The translations under genes and the position numbers were made by a program. The notes below the pieces were generated by a model, which did not search any database, was not told where the DNA came from, and saw only the letters and a program-made list of their open reading frames with translations. This document shows positions 7,997 through 15,604 of a DNA stretch of 64,000 nucleotides, in pieces. The first letter of the stretch is position 1. Each line of letters begins with the position of its first letter. Location: NCBI RefSeq assembly GCF_009901525.1, contig NZ_CP019288.1:682001-746000 (forward strand), written 5' to 3'. The DNA comes from Kordia antarctica (GTDB lineage: Bacteria; Bacteroidota; Bacteroidia; Flavobacteriales; Flavobacteriaceae).

Positions 7997-8031
7997 GGTA
8001 TTAGGTATTAGGTATTAGGTATTAGGTATTA
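7997..8031. repeat. Tandem 7-bp array (GGTATTA)5
   Basis: Five perfect copies of GGTATTA, then a partial GGTA and an A-run. A sister array of GGCATTA lies near 31035. Likely a slippage-prone microsatellite. Confidence 0.95.
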
Positions 8032-8078
8032 GGTAAAAAAAACATTTATAATTAAAAATTCCTCATTAAATTTCCAAA

Positions 8079-8120
8079 ACGTCATTTCGAGTGATTTTCA
8101 CCAGAAAATTGTATCGAGAA
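8079..8120. repeat. Dispersed intergenic element, half copy
   Basis: ACGTCATTTCGAGTGATTTT, a spacer, then TTGTATCGAGAA. The same two blocks occur as both arms of larger palindromic copies near 10453 and 35098 and, more diverged, 39143. Confidence 0.75.
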
Positions 8121-8203
8121 ATGTTATGTTATTCTAAATGTTCTAGAAAACTTTTCACTTTTCACTTTTCACTTTAAAATTTCACATTCAACATTTATAA
8201 TTT

Positions 8204-9157
8204 CTAATTAGTATGTTCAATAGTTCGATACGCTTCAATCACTTTTTTCACAAGTCTGTGACGCACAACATCTTTATCGTCTAAATAAATAATTCCAATT
8301 CCTTTGACGTCTTTTAGTACTAATAACGCTTCTTTCAAGCCAGAAGTGACGCGTCTTGGTAAATCAATTTGTCCAGGATCGCCTGTCAACATAAATTTTG
8401 CATTTTTTCCCATACGTGTCAAAAACATCTTCATTTGCGCATGTGTTGTATTTTGAGCTTCATCCAAAATTACAAACGCATTATCCAACGTACGACCACG
8501 CATAAACGCCATTGGCGCAATCTGAATAGTTCCGTTTTCTATATAATTGGTTAATCTTTCTGGCGGAATCATATCGCGCAAAGCGTCATACAAAGGTTGC
8601 ATATACGGATCTAACTTTTCTTTTAAATCGCCTGGCAAGAAACCTAAACTTTCGCCAGCTTCTACTGCTGGACGTGTTAAAATAATTCGCCTAACTTCTT
8701 TATTTTTCAATGCTCTAACAGCCAAAGCAACTCCTGTATACGTTTTTCCCGTTCCTGCTGGACCAATGGCAAAAACCATATCATTTTTCCCCATCATTTC
8801 CACCAACTTTCGTTGATTTGCCGTAATTGCTTTTACTAATCTTCCATTGGTTCCGTGCAACAAAACTTCTCCACTTTCGTTGGAAGTATCATAATCTTTG
8901 GAACTTTCGCTAGTTAACACACGTTCAATGACATTTTCGTCAATTTTGTTGTACTTGCTAAAATGTTCCATTAGCATGTTCAATCGTTTGTCAAATTCTT
9001 CTAATAAGACTTCATCTCCGTAGGCTTTTATCTTGTTTCCTCTTGCTACAATTTTGAGTTTTGGGAAGTATTTTTTTAGCGATTCTATGTTGGTATTTTG
9101 TTGACCAAAAAACTCTCTTGGACTGATCTCAGAAAGTTCAAAAATAATTTCGTTCAA
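8204..9157 (-). CDS. phoH: PhoH-family ATPase (YbeZ type)
   Basis: 317 aa. N-terminal KH-like region (about 1-100), then the PhoH ATPase domain with Walker A IGPAGTGKTYT and Walker B/DEAQ motif VILDEAQNTTHAQMKMFLTRMG. This is the usual layout and length of PhoH/YbeZ proteins, which bind nucleotides and RNA and act in rRNA processing and stress, often with YbeY. Cytoplasmic. It is divergent from the SAM hydrolase gene with a 106-bp shared promoter region. Family assignment is secure; the detailed role is from general knowledge. Confidence 0.95.
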   Translation of the reverse strand: MNEIIFELSEISPREFFGQQNTNIESLKKYFPKLKIVARGNKIKAYGDEVLLEEFDKRLNMLMEHFSKYNKIDENVIERVLTSESSKDYDTSNESGEVLLHGTNGRLVKAITANQRKLVEMMGKNDMVFAIGPAGTGKTYTGVALAVRALKNKEVRRIILTRPAVEAGESLGFLPGDLKEKLDPYMQPLYDALRDMIPPERLTNYIENGTIQIAPMAFMRGRTLDNAFVILDEAQNTTHAQMKMFLTRMGKNAKFMLTGDPGQIDLPRRVTSGLKEALLVLKDVKGIGIIYLDDKDVVRHRLVKKVIEAYRTIEHTN

Positions 9158-9197
9158 AAGCGACTGGTATTAAGGTTATATTTCCGTTTTGTTTTTT

Positions 9198-9218
9198 TAG
9201 ATTTGCATAGCAAAGTTA
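9198..9218. promoter_or_regulatory. Divergent promoter boxes for phoH and SAM hydrolase
   Basis: Plus strand TAGATTTG (9198-9205) and minus strand TAACTTTG (complement of 9211-9218) both fit the TAnnTTTG -7 consensus. They would start transcripts about 50 bases before each gene. No clear -33 partner for either. Confidence 0.4.
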
Positions 9219-9263
9219 CCATTTTTTATAGATTAAATTTAAAGAAATATCAACAATTCGCCA

Positions 9264-10094
9264 ATGGCAATTATAACTTTAACAACTGATTTTGGGGAGA
9301 AAGACCATTTTGTGGGCGCAGTTAAAGGAGCTATTTATAGTGAACTTGATGATATTCGCATTGTTGATATCTCACACAGCGTAGATCCTTTTAATATTAC
9401 GGAAGCGGCGTATATTATACAAAATGCGTTTAATAGTTTCCCGAAAGGCAGCATTCATCTTATCGGAATCGATTCTGAGTTAAACCCTGAAAATAAGCAT
9501 ATTGCAGTAAAATTGGACGGTCATTTTTTCGTCTGTGCTAATAATGGAATCATGAGTTTGATTGCTTCTGAGATTCTTCCTGAAAAGATTGTAGAAATAA
9601 ATATTCACGACAGAATCGAGACAAATTTCCCAGTTTTAGACGTTTTTGTGAAAGTTGCGTGTCACATTGCGCGCGGCGGAACCTTAGAAGTTATCGGGAA
9701 AACAATTCAAGAAATAAAATATTTAACAGGCATTAAACCTGTCATAAATAATGACGAATCGCAAATTATTGGAAACGTGATTTATATTGATAATTATGGA
9801 AACGTTGTTACCAACATCACGCGAAAAATAGTAAAAGACGTCGGAAAAGGGCGTGATTTCGAGATTTCGGCGCGTACTTACAAATTCAAAACGATTCACG
9901 AACGTTACAGCGATGCTATCAATTTTACAGTAGAACGTCACAAACGTGAAGAAGATGGCAAAAAATTAGCGTTGTTTAATTCTGCAAATTTTTTAGAATT
10001 GGCCATTTACAAAAGCAATCCGCATACAGTTGGTAGCGCTTCTAGCCTATTTGGATTGCGATTTAGAGATACGATAACTATTAATTTTTTATAA
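9264..10094 (+). CDS. S-adenosyl-L-methionine hydrolase (adenosine-forming), DUF62 family
   Basis: 276 aa. The N-terminus carries the family hallmark: LTTDFGEKDHFVGAVKG, followed by VDISHSV and AAYIIQNAFNSFPKGSIHL. The family (Pfam S-adenosyl-L-methionine hydroxide adenosyltransferase) includes fluorinase and chlorinase, but most members hydrolyse SAM to adenosine and methionine, the likely role here. The C-terminal beta domain is complete (GNVIYIDNYGNVVTNI). Cytoplasmic. The next gene starts 4 bases after its stop, so the two form an operon. Start ATG at 9264 gives the typical MAIITLTTDFG beginning. Confidence 0.93.
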   Translation: MAIITLTTDFGEKDHFVGAVKGAIYSELDDIRIVDISHSVDPFNITEAAYIIQNAFNSFPKGSIHLIGIDSELNPENKHIAVKLDGHFFVCANNGIMSLIASEILPEKIVEINIHDRIETNFPVLDVFVKVACHIARGGTLEVIGKTIQEIKYLTGIKPVINNDESQIIGNVIYIDNYGNVVTNITRKIVKDVGKGRDFEISARTYKFKTIHERYSDAINFTVERHKREEDGKKLALFNSANFLELAIYKSNPHTVGSASSLFGLRFRDTITINFL

Positions 10095-10098
10095 AATT

Positions 10099-10398
10099 AT
10101 GTTTATACGAATTGTAAAAATGAGTTTTCACTCGGAACACATTCCTGAATTTTTGGCAATGTTTGATGAAAAGAAAGAATCGATCAAAAATCGGGAAGGT
10201 TGTGAGTTTTTAGAGTTGTATCAAGATAAAACAAATCCTGAAATATTCTTTACATACAGTCATTGGAAACATGTCGATAACTTAGAAGCATATCGCAATT
10301 CAGACTTATTCAAAAACGTTTGGAAACAAACAAAAGCCATGTTTAACGACAAACCTTTTGCTTGGAGCGTTGATAAATTAGTGAGTTTATCGAGTTAA
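10099..10398 (+). CDS. Antibiotic biosynthesis monooxygenase (ABM) domain protein
   Basis: 99 aa, a one-domain ferredoxin-like dimeric ABM fold. It shows IRIVKMSFHSEHIPEFLAMF at the start, EGCEFLELYQDK in the middle and FFTYSHWKHVDNLEAYRNSD toward the end, matching the family pattern (substrate or quinol oxidation without cofactor, or a stress-related heme/quinol role). The usual length is about 95-100 aa. It is co-transcribed with the SAM hydrolase gene (4-bp gap). The substrate is unknown. Confidence 0.88.
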   Translation: MFIRIVKMSFHSEHIPEFLAMFDEKKESIKNREGCEFLELYQDKTNPEIFFTYSHWKHVDNLEAYRNSDLFKNVWKQTKAMFNDKPFAWSVDKLVSLSS

Positions 10399-10452
10399 TA
10401 TCAATTTTATAGTAATCCGTTGTGCATTTCAAATTCAAAAATATGATAGTAA

Positions 10453-10572
10453 CGTCAGTTCGAGTGATTTTGAGGCACGAAAAATCGTATCGAGAACCTG
10501 TTTAGTGTAAAAAATTCTATTCTCGATACAAATTTTACTCATTTTCAATCGTAAAATTCACTCGAATTGACG
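10453..10572. repeat. Dispersed palindromic intergenic element, full copy
   Basis: Two inverted arms: CGTCAGTTCGAGTGATTTT ... GTATCGAGAA on the left and the reverse complement of CGTCAATTCGAGTGAATTTT ... TGTATCGAGAA on the right. About 120 bp; could fold into a long imperfect hairpin. Confidence 0.8.
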
Positions 10573-10685
10573 AATTTTATCAAAAAGCACAACGGTTTAT
10601 ATTATAATTGCAATACAAATACTAGAATCCATTCCGCATCGTTAGTGAACTGTGCGCAACAACAATTGTTACTAAAAAGAAATCA

Positions 10686-11411
10686 ATGCTAGCCATACTT
10701 CGAAAAGAAATCAATTCCTTTTTTTCCTCATCTATAGGATATTTGGTGATTGCCTTATTTTTAATTCTCAACGGATTATTCTTATGGTTTTTTAAGAGTG
10801 AATTCAACATTCTCGATTACGGATTTGCAGATTTAACACCATTTTTTACCTTAGCACCTTGGATTTTTATCTTTTTGATTCCTGCCATTACGATGCGAAG
10901 CTTTTCAGAAGAAAAACGTTTAGGAACACTTGAATTACTATTAACAAAACCAATTTCAGGTTGGGAAATTGTACTTGGAAAGTATTTTGGCGCGTTTGTT
11001 TTAATTCTTATTGCGTTGATTCCGACGTTATTATACGTTTTTACCGTGTACAGTTTAGGAAATCCTGTTGGAAACTTAGATGTCGGAAGTACGCTTGGCT
11101 CCTATTTTGGATTGTTATTCCTAATTGCTGCCTACACAAGTATTGGCGTATTTACATCGACGCTTTCGCAGAATCAGATTGTGGCGTTTATTGCGGCAGT
11201 TTTTATCTGTTTTGTACTATATTTTGGGTTTGAAGGAATTGCGAATGCGGCCGTTTTTGGCGATTTTAATCTTACGATAGAAAAACTAGGCATGAAACGT
11301 CATTTTGATAGTATTGCACGCGGCGTAATTGACACACGAGACGTAATTTACTTTTTAAGTGTAACCATATTCTTTTTATTTCTAACCGTAATTCAATTAA
11401 AAAAACGATAA
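10686..11411 (+). CDS. gldF: Gliding-motility ABC transporter permease GldF
   Basis: 241 aa with six hydrophobic segments (ABC-2 type permease). The N-terminus MLAILRKEINSFFSSSIGYLV, given here in part, and the loop RSFSEEKRLGTLELLLTKP(I/L) are typical of GldF. With GldA (ATPase, not in the window) and GldG it forms the ABC complex required for gliding in Flavobacterium johnsoniae. The stop is 2 bases before the gldG start, a conserved gldFG arrangement. Inner membrane. Confidence 0.95.
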   Translation: MLAILRKEINSFFSSSIGYLVIALFLILNGLFLWFFKSEFNILDYGFADLTPFFTLAPWIFIFLIPAITMRSFSEEKRLGTLELLLTKPISGWEIVLGKYFGAFVLILIALIPTLLYVFTVYSLGNPVGNLDVGSTLGSYFGLLFLIAAYTSIGVFTSTLSQNQIVAFIAAVFICFVLYFGFEGIANAAVFGDFNLTIEKLGMKRHFDSIARGVIDTRDVIYFLSVTIFFLFLTVIQLKKR

Positions 11412-11413
11412 GC

Positions 11414-13090
11414 TTGAAAAAAGAAACTCATACTAAAAAAGAAATCCACGTTAGTGTTAAGATACTTTTAGTCCTTATCGGATTAATCATTCTGAATGTA
11501 ATTGCAGGAAGCGTATTTACACGTTTCGATCTCACACAAGATAAACGGTATACTTTATCAGAAGCTTCAAAAGAAACGATTTCAAATGTAAATTCTCCTA
11601 TTACAATTGATGTTTTTCTGAAAGGCGATTTTCCTTCCGATTATAAACGTTTGGCAACTGAAACCGAACAATTATTGGCAGAATTTTCAGCATATAATTC
11701 AAATGTGAACTACAATTTTGTAGATCCAATCAAAGAAAATGCAGAATCTTTTTTGAATGAAAACGGAATGCCTCCAACTTTTATTACAGAAGAAGCAACC
11801 AATAAAATTTCGCGCGAAAGCGTGTATCCGTGGGCAATTGCCAATTATGGAACTAAAACTGTCAAAATTCAGCTGTATAAAAACAATCTTGCAAGTTCTT
11901 CATCTGAAAAAATTGCAAGTTCTGTGCAACATTTAGAATATGCGTTTGCAGATGCATTTACAAAATTAACCTTATTAGAAAAACAAACTATCGCAATTTT
12001 GAGAGGAAATGGCGAATTGGAAGATGTGTATATTGCTAGTTTTTTACAAACACTAAAAGATTACTACAAAATTGCTCCTTTTGATTTAAGTGCGTTTCCC
12101 GACAATCCTGAAAAGTCGTTGGAAAACTTAAATCGTTTCGATTTGATGATTGTTCCAAAACCAACAGAAGCATTTTCAGACGAAGAAAAATATGTATTAG
12201 ATCAATATACTATGAATGGCGGAAAATCCTTGTGGTTGGTAGAAACTGTACAAGCCGAAATGGACAGTTTGTATAGCGAAAATGGCGCATCACTTGCATT
12301 TCCAAGAGATTTACGCTTGAACGATTTCTTCTTTTCATACGGTTTACGAATCAACCCGAAACTGGTAAACGATGTGCAATGCGCACCAATTATGATGGCA
12401 GTTGGCGAAGGAAATGATACTCAATTTTTACCAATTCAATGGCGTTATAATCCGTTAGTAAAACCAGCTTTAAAACATCCAATTACAAATAATACGAATT
12501 TGGTAAAGTTTGAATTTGCCAATCAGATTGATACGTTAAAGAATAATCTTAAGAAGACAATTCTACTGAAAAGTTCGGCAGCATCAAAACTAGAAGGCGT
12601 TCCAAAACCAATTTCTTTGTCAGTCATTGAAAACGAACCAACACTAGAAACCTACGAAGGAAAAGGCAATCAAAATTTGGCGGTTTTAGTTGAAGGAACA
12701 TTTACATCGATGTATAAAAATAGAGTCAAACCATTTCAACTTTCAATGGATAAATTACAAGGCGAATCTAAAATGTTAGTGATTGCAGATGGCGATGTTA
12801 TCAAAAATCAAGTTACACGCGGAAGACCGCAAGATTTAGGCTTTGATATTGCGACAAAACGTGAATATGGAAACAAAGAATTCCTATTAAATTCGGTAAA
12901 TTACCTTTTAGACAATAATGGACTTATAAACATTCGATCTAAAGAATTAAAATTAGCATTTTTAGATACTGAGAAAGTACTAGAAGAAAAATCGTACTGG
13001 CAACTACTAAACATTGGACTTCCGCTTGTAATACTCGCAATTTTTGGCTTTGTATTTACCTATATTCGAAAGCGTAAATTTGCGAAATAG
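11414..13090 (+). CDS. gldG: Gliding-motility ABC transporter accessory protein GldG
   Basis: 558 aa. An N-terminal membrane anchor (ILLVLIGLIILNVIAGSVF) follows a short basic tail, then the motif RFDLTQDKRYTLSEASKE, the periplasmic ABC-2 auxiliary domain, and a C-terminal membrane segment (LLNIGLPLVILAIFGFVFTY) with a basic end. This matches GldG in length and layout. The start is TTG at 11414: no ATG is available before the first membrane segment, and the 2-base distance from gldF supports this start. It works with GldF in the gliding machinery. Confidence 0.94.
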   Translation: MKKETHTKKEIHVSVKILLVLIGLIILNVIAGSVFTRFDLTQDKRYTLSEASKETISNVNSPITIDVFLKGDFPSDYKRLATETEQLLAEFSAYNSNVNYNFVDPIKENAESFLNENGMPPTFITEEATNKISRESVYPWAIANYGTKTVKIQLYKNNLASSSSEKIASSVQHLEYAFADAFTKLTLLEKQTIAILRGNGELEDVYIASFLQTLKDYYKIAPFDLSAFPDNPEKSLENLNRFDLMIVPKPTEAFSDEEKYVLDQYTMNGGKSLWLVETVQAEMDSLYSENGASLAFPRDLRLNDFFFSYGLRINPKLVNDVQCAPIMMAVGEGNDTQFLPIQWRYNPLVKPALKHPITNNTNLVKFEFANQIDTLKNNLKKTILLKSSAASKLEGVPKPISLSVIENEPTLETYEGKGNQNLAVLVEGTFTSMYKNRVKPFQLSMDKLQGESKMLVIADGDVIKNQVTRGRPQDLGFDIATKREYGNKEFLLNSVNYLLDNNGLINIRSKELKLAFLDTEKVLEEKSYWQLLNIGLPLVILAIFGFVFTYIRKRKFAK

Positions 13091-13129
13091 TTGTTAATAA
13101 GTTTCCTTTCTTTACAACTACAATTGAGA

Positions 13130-13137
13130 TATATTTG
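13130..13137 (+). promoter_or_regulatory. -7 promoter box (TATATTTG) before dnaN
   Basis: Exact TAnnTTTG match about 105 bases before the dnaN ATG, leaving a 5' UTR of roughly 100 bases. -33 element not clear. Confidence 0.45.
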
Positions 13138-13242
13138 TAAGAATATTGAAATGTGATTCTTCAGGCATAAATTTACAGCCAAAAAAGCTATGTAATTTAG
13201 TTCGAATGAATTATTTTTGAACATTAAACAGAACACAAACAC

Positions 13243-14361
13243 ATGAAATTTATTGTATCAAGCACATATTTATTAAAGCAGCTTCAAGTTTTAGGAGGCG
13301 TAATTAATAATAGTAATACCTTACCTATTTTAGATAATTTTCTTTTTGAACTGAACCAAAATGAATTAACGGTTTCTGCTTCAGATTTGGAAACGACAAT
13401 GTCTTCAAAATTAGATGTAGAATCTGAAAGTGAAGGAAATGTTGCAGTTCCTGCGAAATTATTATTAGATACTTTAAAAACGTTTCCAGAGCAACCATTA
13501 ACGTTTGTTGTGGAAGATAATAATACAATTGAAATTAGTTCTAATCACGGTAAATACGCGTTGGCATATGCTGATGGCGCTGAGTTTCCAAATGCAGTTG
13601 AGTTAAAAGACCCAAGTTCAACAACAATAGCTGGACATGTACTAGCAACTGCAATTAGCAAAACAATTTTTGCTTCTGGAAATGATGATTTACGACCTGT
13701 AATGAGTGGCGTATTTTTCCAGTTTTCTCAAGAAAATTTAACGTTTGTTGCAACAGATGCTCACAAATTAGTGAAATATCAGCGTACAGATTTAAAAGCT
13801 TCACAAGTTGCGGAATTTATTATGCCAAAGAAACCTTTAACACTGTTAAAAGGAATTTTAGCCGGAAGCGAAGACGACGTTGTGATCGAATATAATGACA
13901 GTAATGCAAAATTTACGTTTGATAAAACTGTTTTAATTTGTCGTTTGATTGATGGAAAGTATCCAAACTACGAAGCGGTAATTCCAAAAGAGAATCCAAA
14001 TAAGTTAGAAATCAACAGAAATCAATTTTTAAATTCTGTGCGTCGTGTTAGTATTTTCTCTAACAAAACAACACACCAAATTCGTTTAAAAATTGCTGGC
14101 GCTGAATTAAATATTTCTGCGGAAGATATTGATTATTCAAACAAAGCAGAAGAACGTTTAACATGTGATTATCAAGGTGATGACATGCAAATAGGCTTCA
14201 ACTCACGTTTCCTAACAGAAATGATTAACAACTTAACTTCGGATGAAGTTTCGTTAGAAATGTCGTTACCAAACAGAGCTGGAATTTTAACACCAATTGA
14301 TGGTTTAGAAGAAGGCGAACACATTACAATGCTCGTTATGCCTGTGATGTTGAATAATTAA
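13243..14361 (+). CDS. dnaN: DNA polymerase III beta subunit (sliding clamp)
   Basis: 372 aa, three clamp domains. Recognisable blocks: N-terminal MKFIVSSTYLLKQLQVLGGVI, NTLPILDNFLFEL, the middle ATDAHKLVKYQRTD, and the C-terminal end HITMLVMPVML, which matches the conserved 'MPM/L' tail of the clamp. It forms the ring-shaped dimer that tethers the replicative polymerase. Length is normal (about 370). It is single-standing with its own terminator; dnaA is not adjacent, as is common in Bacteroidetes. Confidence 0.97.
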   Translation: MKFIVSSTYLLKQLQVLGGVINNSNTLPILDNFLFELNQNELTVSASDLETTMSSKLDVESESEGNVAVPAKLLLDTLKTFPEQPLTFVVEDNNTIEISSNHGKYALAYADGAEFPNAVELKDPSSTTIAGHVLATAISKTIFASGNDDLRPVMSGVFFQFSQENLTFVATDAHKLVKYQRTDLKASQVAEFIMPKKPLTLLKGILAGSEDDVVIEYNDSNAKFTFDKTVLICRLIDGKYPNYEAVIPKENPNKLEINRNQFLNSVRRVSIFSNKTTHQIRLKIAGAELNISAEDIDYSNKAEERLTCDYQGDDMQIGFNSRFLTEMINNLTSDEVSLEMSLPNRAGILTPIDGLEEGEHITMLVMPVMLNN

Positions 14362-14382
14362 GAATAAGAATTCTTTATATAG

Positions 14383-14417
14383 AAAAATCCGTTATACTAG
14401 TTGTATAACGGATTTTT
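14383..14417. terminator. Intrinsic terminator after dnaN
   Basis: 15-bp stem AAAAATCCGTTATAC with its complement, 5-base loop TAGTT, then a T-run. 22 bases after the dnaN stop. Confidence 0.9.
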
Positions 14418-14631
14418 TCATTCCTGCGAAAGGTAGGAATCTATTTGCCACGAATTTTAGCTTGATTATCGGCACGAGTTGAAAAACTCGCGCTAGCGTT
14501 TGTGTTTTCCATTTTTATTAAATGATTAAAAATATTGCTTCAAACTGTTCTATATCTAACATTCTAAAAATCTAACTAATCTAACTAATCAAACTAATCT
14601 AAGAAGTCTAAGAAGTCTAAGAAAGTCTAAA
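14418..14631. other. Spacer with repeat debris
   Basis: Contains a short hairpin ATTCCTgcgaaaggtAGGAAT, a GAGTTGAAAAACTCGCG motif also seen in the 29.9 and 33.0 kb elements, and a low-complexity run of TCTAACTAA and TCTAAGAAG units (about 14570-14630). No gene. Confidence 0.5.
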
Positions 14632-14970
14632 TTAAAGTAATTTAAACGACATTGGATAATACGGTTCATTTCCATTACTAACTTTAATCGCATTTATAAT
14701 TGGCATTATAAACAATAATATTCCAACGGTTAGTAACAATAATAATCCTAATCCAAAAACAAGAATTAACGGAATACTTATGATTCCATAAATTATCATA
14801 CTCAATTGAAAGTTTACAATTTGTTTTCCTTGTTCGTCCATTTCGTGTACATCGTTTTTGTTGCTTGCCCAAAGAATTAAGGGAACTATTAGACTTCCAA
14901 AACCTATAACGAAACTTGATAATTGACTTAAATGTGTAATTACCATTAACTGATTATCTTTTCTTCTCAT
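14632..14970 (-). CDS. DUF4870 domain membrane protein
   Basis: 112 aa. After a short polar start come HLSQLSSFVIGFGSLIVPLILW, the NKNDVHEMDEQGKQIVNFQLS block that marks DUF4870, and two further membrane segments. The family (about 100-120 aa, three to four membrane helices) is of unknown function. The gene is alone on the minus strand between dnaN and a GG-leader peptide gene. Confidence 0.9.
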   Translation of the reverse strand: MRRKDNQLMVITHLSQLSSFVIGFGSLIVPLILWASNKNDVHEMDEQGKQIVNFQLSMIIYGIISIPLILVFGLGLLLLLTVGILLFIMPIINAIKVSNGNEPYYPMSFKLL

Positions 14971-15190
14971 GATTGTGTGTTTTATTGATTGATACTTATG
15001 TGACGGGGATTTTCATATTTTGTTACACTTTTATTTTTTGATTGTGCTTCAGGAGCAATTTTAAAAGAATACTAACCAGCGATTTATGTATGAAAAAAAT
15101 TGATCCTACTAAGTATACAATTAACCATTTGTTGTTTCAATCTATTGTAATAAGCATCATTTTTCATTATTTCAACTGTTTAAGTGTTAA

Positions 15191-15207
15191 TTACGGTCTT
15201 ACCGTAA
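15191..15207. promoter_or_regulatory. Perfect inverted repeat, possible operator
   Basis: TTACGGTcttACCGTAA, 7-bp arms with a 3-base centre, 51 bases before the ATG of the 43-aa peptide gene. It is too short and lacks a T-run for a terminator, so a dimeric regulator site is the better guess. Confidence 0.4.
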
Positions 15208-15258
15208 GCGATTGAGGATTCATTTTTATACTTTCTTACCTAATCAAAACTATATATC

Positions 15259-15390
15259 ATGTTAAAAAACATTTTGAATCTTGATGGTGTTAAAACACTT
15301 GACAAAAAAGAACAAACAGAAATTAACGGAGGTATTAATTGCGCTTGTATCTATTGGGATACTGCTCGTGCATGGTGGGCATGTTGCTAA
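15259..15390 (+). CDS. Double-glycine leader peptide, Cys/Trp-rich core
   Basis: 43 aa, translated by hand. Leader MLKNILNLDGVKTLDKKEQ, then TEINGG, with cleavage expected after Gly25. The 18-residue core INCACIYWDTARAWWACC holds four Cys (a CxC and a final CC) and three Trp. The leader matches the consensus of the 3.2-4.1 kb peptides and the 38.1 kb peptide, while the core is unrelated. It has its own terminator 38 bases downstream. Likely an exported small peptide (bacteriocin or signal); no partner enzyme is adjacent. Confidence 0.8.
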   Translation: MLKNILNLDGVKTLDKKEQTEINGGINCACIYWDTARAWWACC

Positions 15391-15427
15391 TTCTATTTTT
15401 TACAAACTAACTTTGTTACGTTTAATT

Positions 15428-15465
15428 AAACTACTGATAAATTTTTGAAATTTTATCAGTAGTTT
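15428..15465 (+). terminator. Intrinsic terminator after 43-aa peptide gene
   Basis: 14-bp stem AAACTACTGATAAA with its complement, 10-base loop, followed by T-rich TTTTCTTTTC. Confidence 0.88.
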
Positions 15466-15507
15466 TCTTTTCTTCCTCACCTTATAGTTCGTGTTTAGAT
15501 AATTTTA

Positions 15508-15553
15508 GCAACTAATTAAGCAAACAGTATCTGCGATGAGATGACGTTTTTTT
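15508..15553 (+). ncRNA. 46-nt conserved element, copy A; candidate small RNA
   Basis: Starts GCAACTAATTA, contains TATC, an 8-base TGCGATGA loop and GATG, and ends in a run of seven T. It matches copy B at 37969-38014 in about 37 of 46 positions, including the GCGATGAGATG core and the T-run. A degenerate -7 box (TAATTTTA) lies directly before it. Both the TATC/GATG stem and the outer AAC/GTT pairing are possible. Function unknown; call rests on two copies only. Confidence 0.35.
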
Positions 15554-15579
15554 ATGCTTCAAACTAAAAACATTATCCT

Positions 15580-15587
15580 TATTTTTG
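15580..15587 (+). promoter_or_regulatory. -7 promoter box (TATTTTTG) before mnmE
   Basis: Exact TAnnTTTG match, 18 bases before the ATG at 15605. It lies inside the longer possible reading from 15554, which argues that translation begins at 15605. Confidence 0.55.
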
Positions 15588-15604
15588 CAGAAATTCATTT
15601 TAAT

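Larger units (their letters stand above)
7879..8203. other. Spacer with repeats between phoH and purC
   Basis: 325 bases without a gene. It holds the GGTATTA array, a half copy of the dispersed element (8079-8120) and a short TTTTCAC tandem around 8150-8175. No coding frame is credible. Confidence 0.6.

Noticed and set aside
7997-8031. 7-bp arrays (also 31035-31083) as CRISPR or origin iterons
   Set aside because: No spacers, no DnaA-box character, and no replication genes next to them.
13130-14361. dnaN as a sign of the replication origin
   Set aside because: No dnaA, DnaA-box cluster or origin-like AT region nearby; in Bacteroidetes dnaN is often away from the origin.
15554-15604. Upstream start for mnmE
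   Set aside because: The extension spans a -7 promoter box and the T-run of the 46-nt element and is not a family feature.
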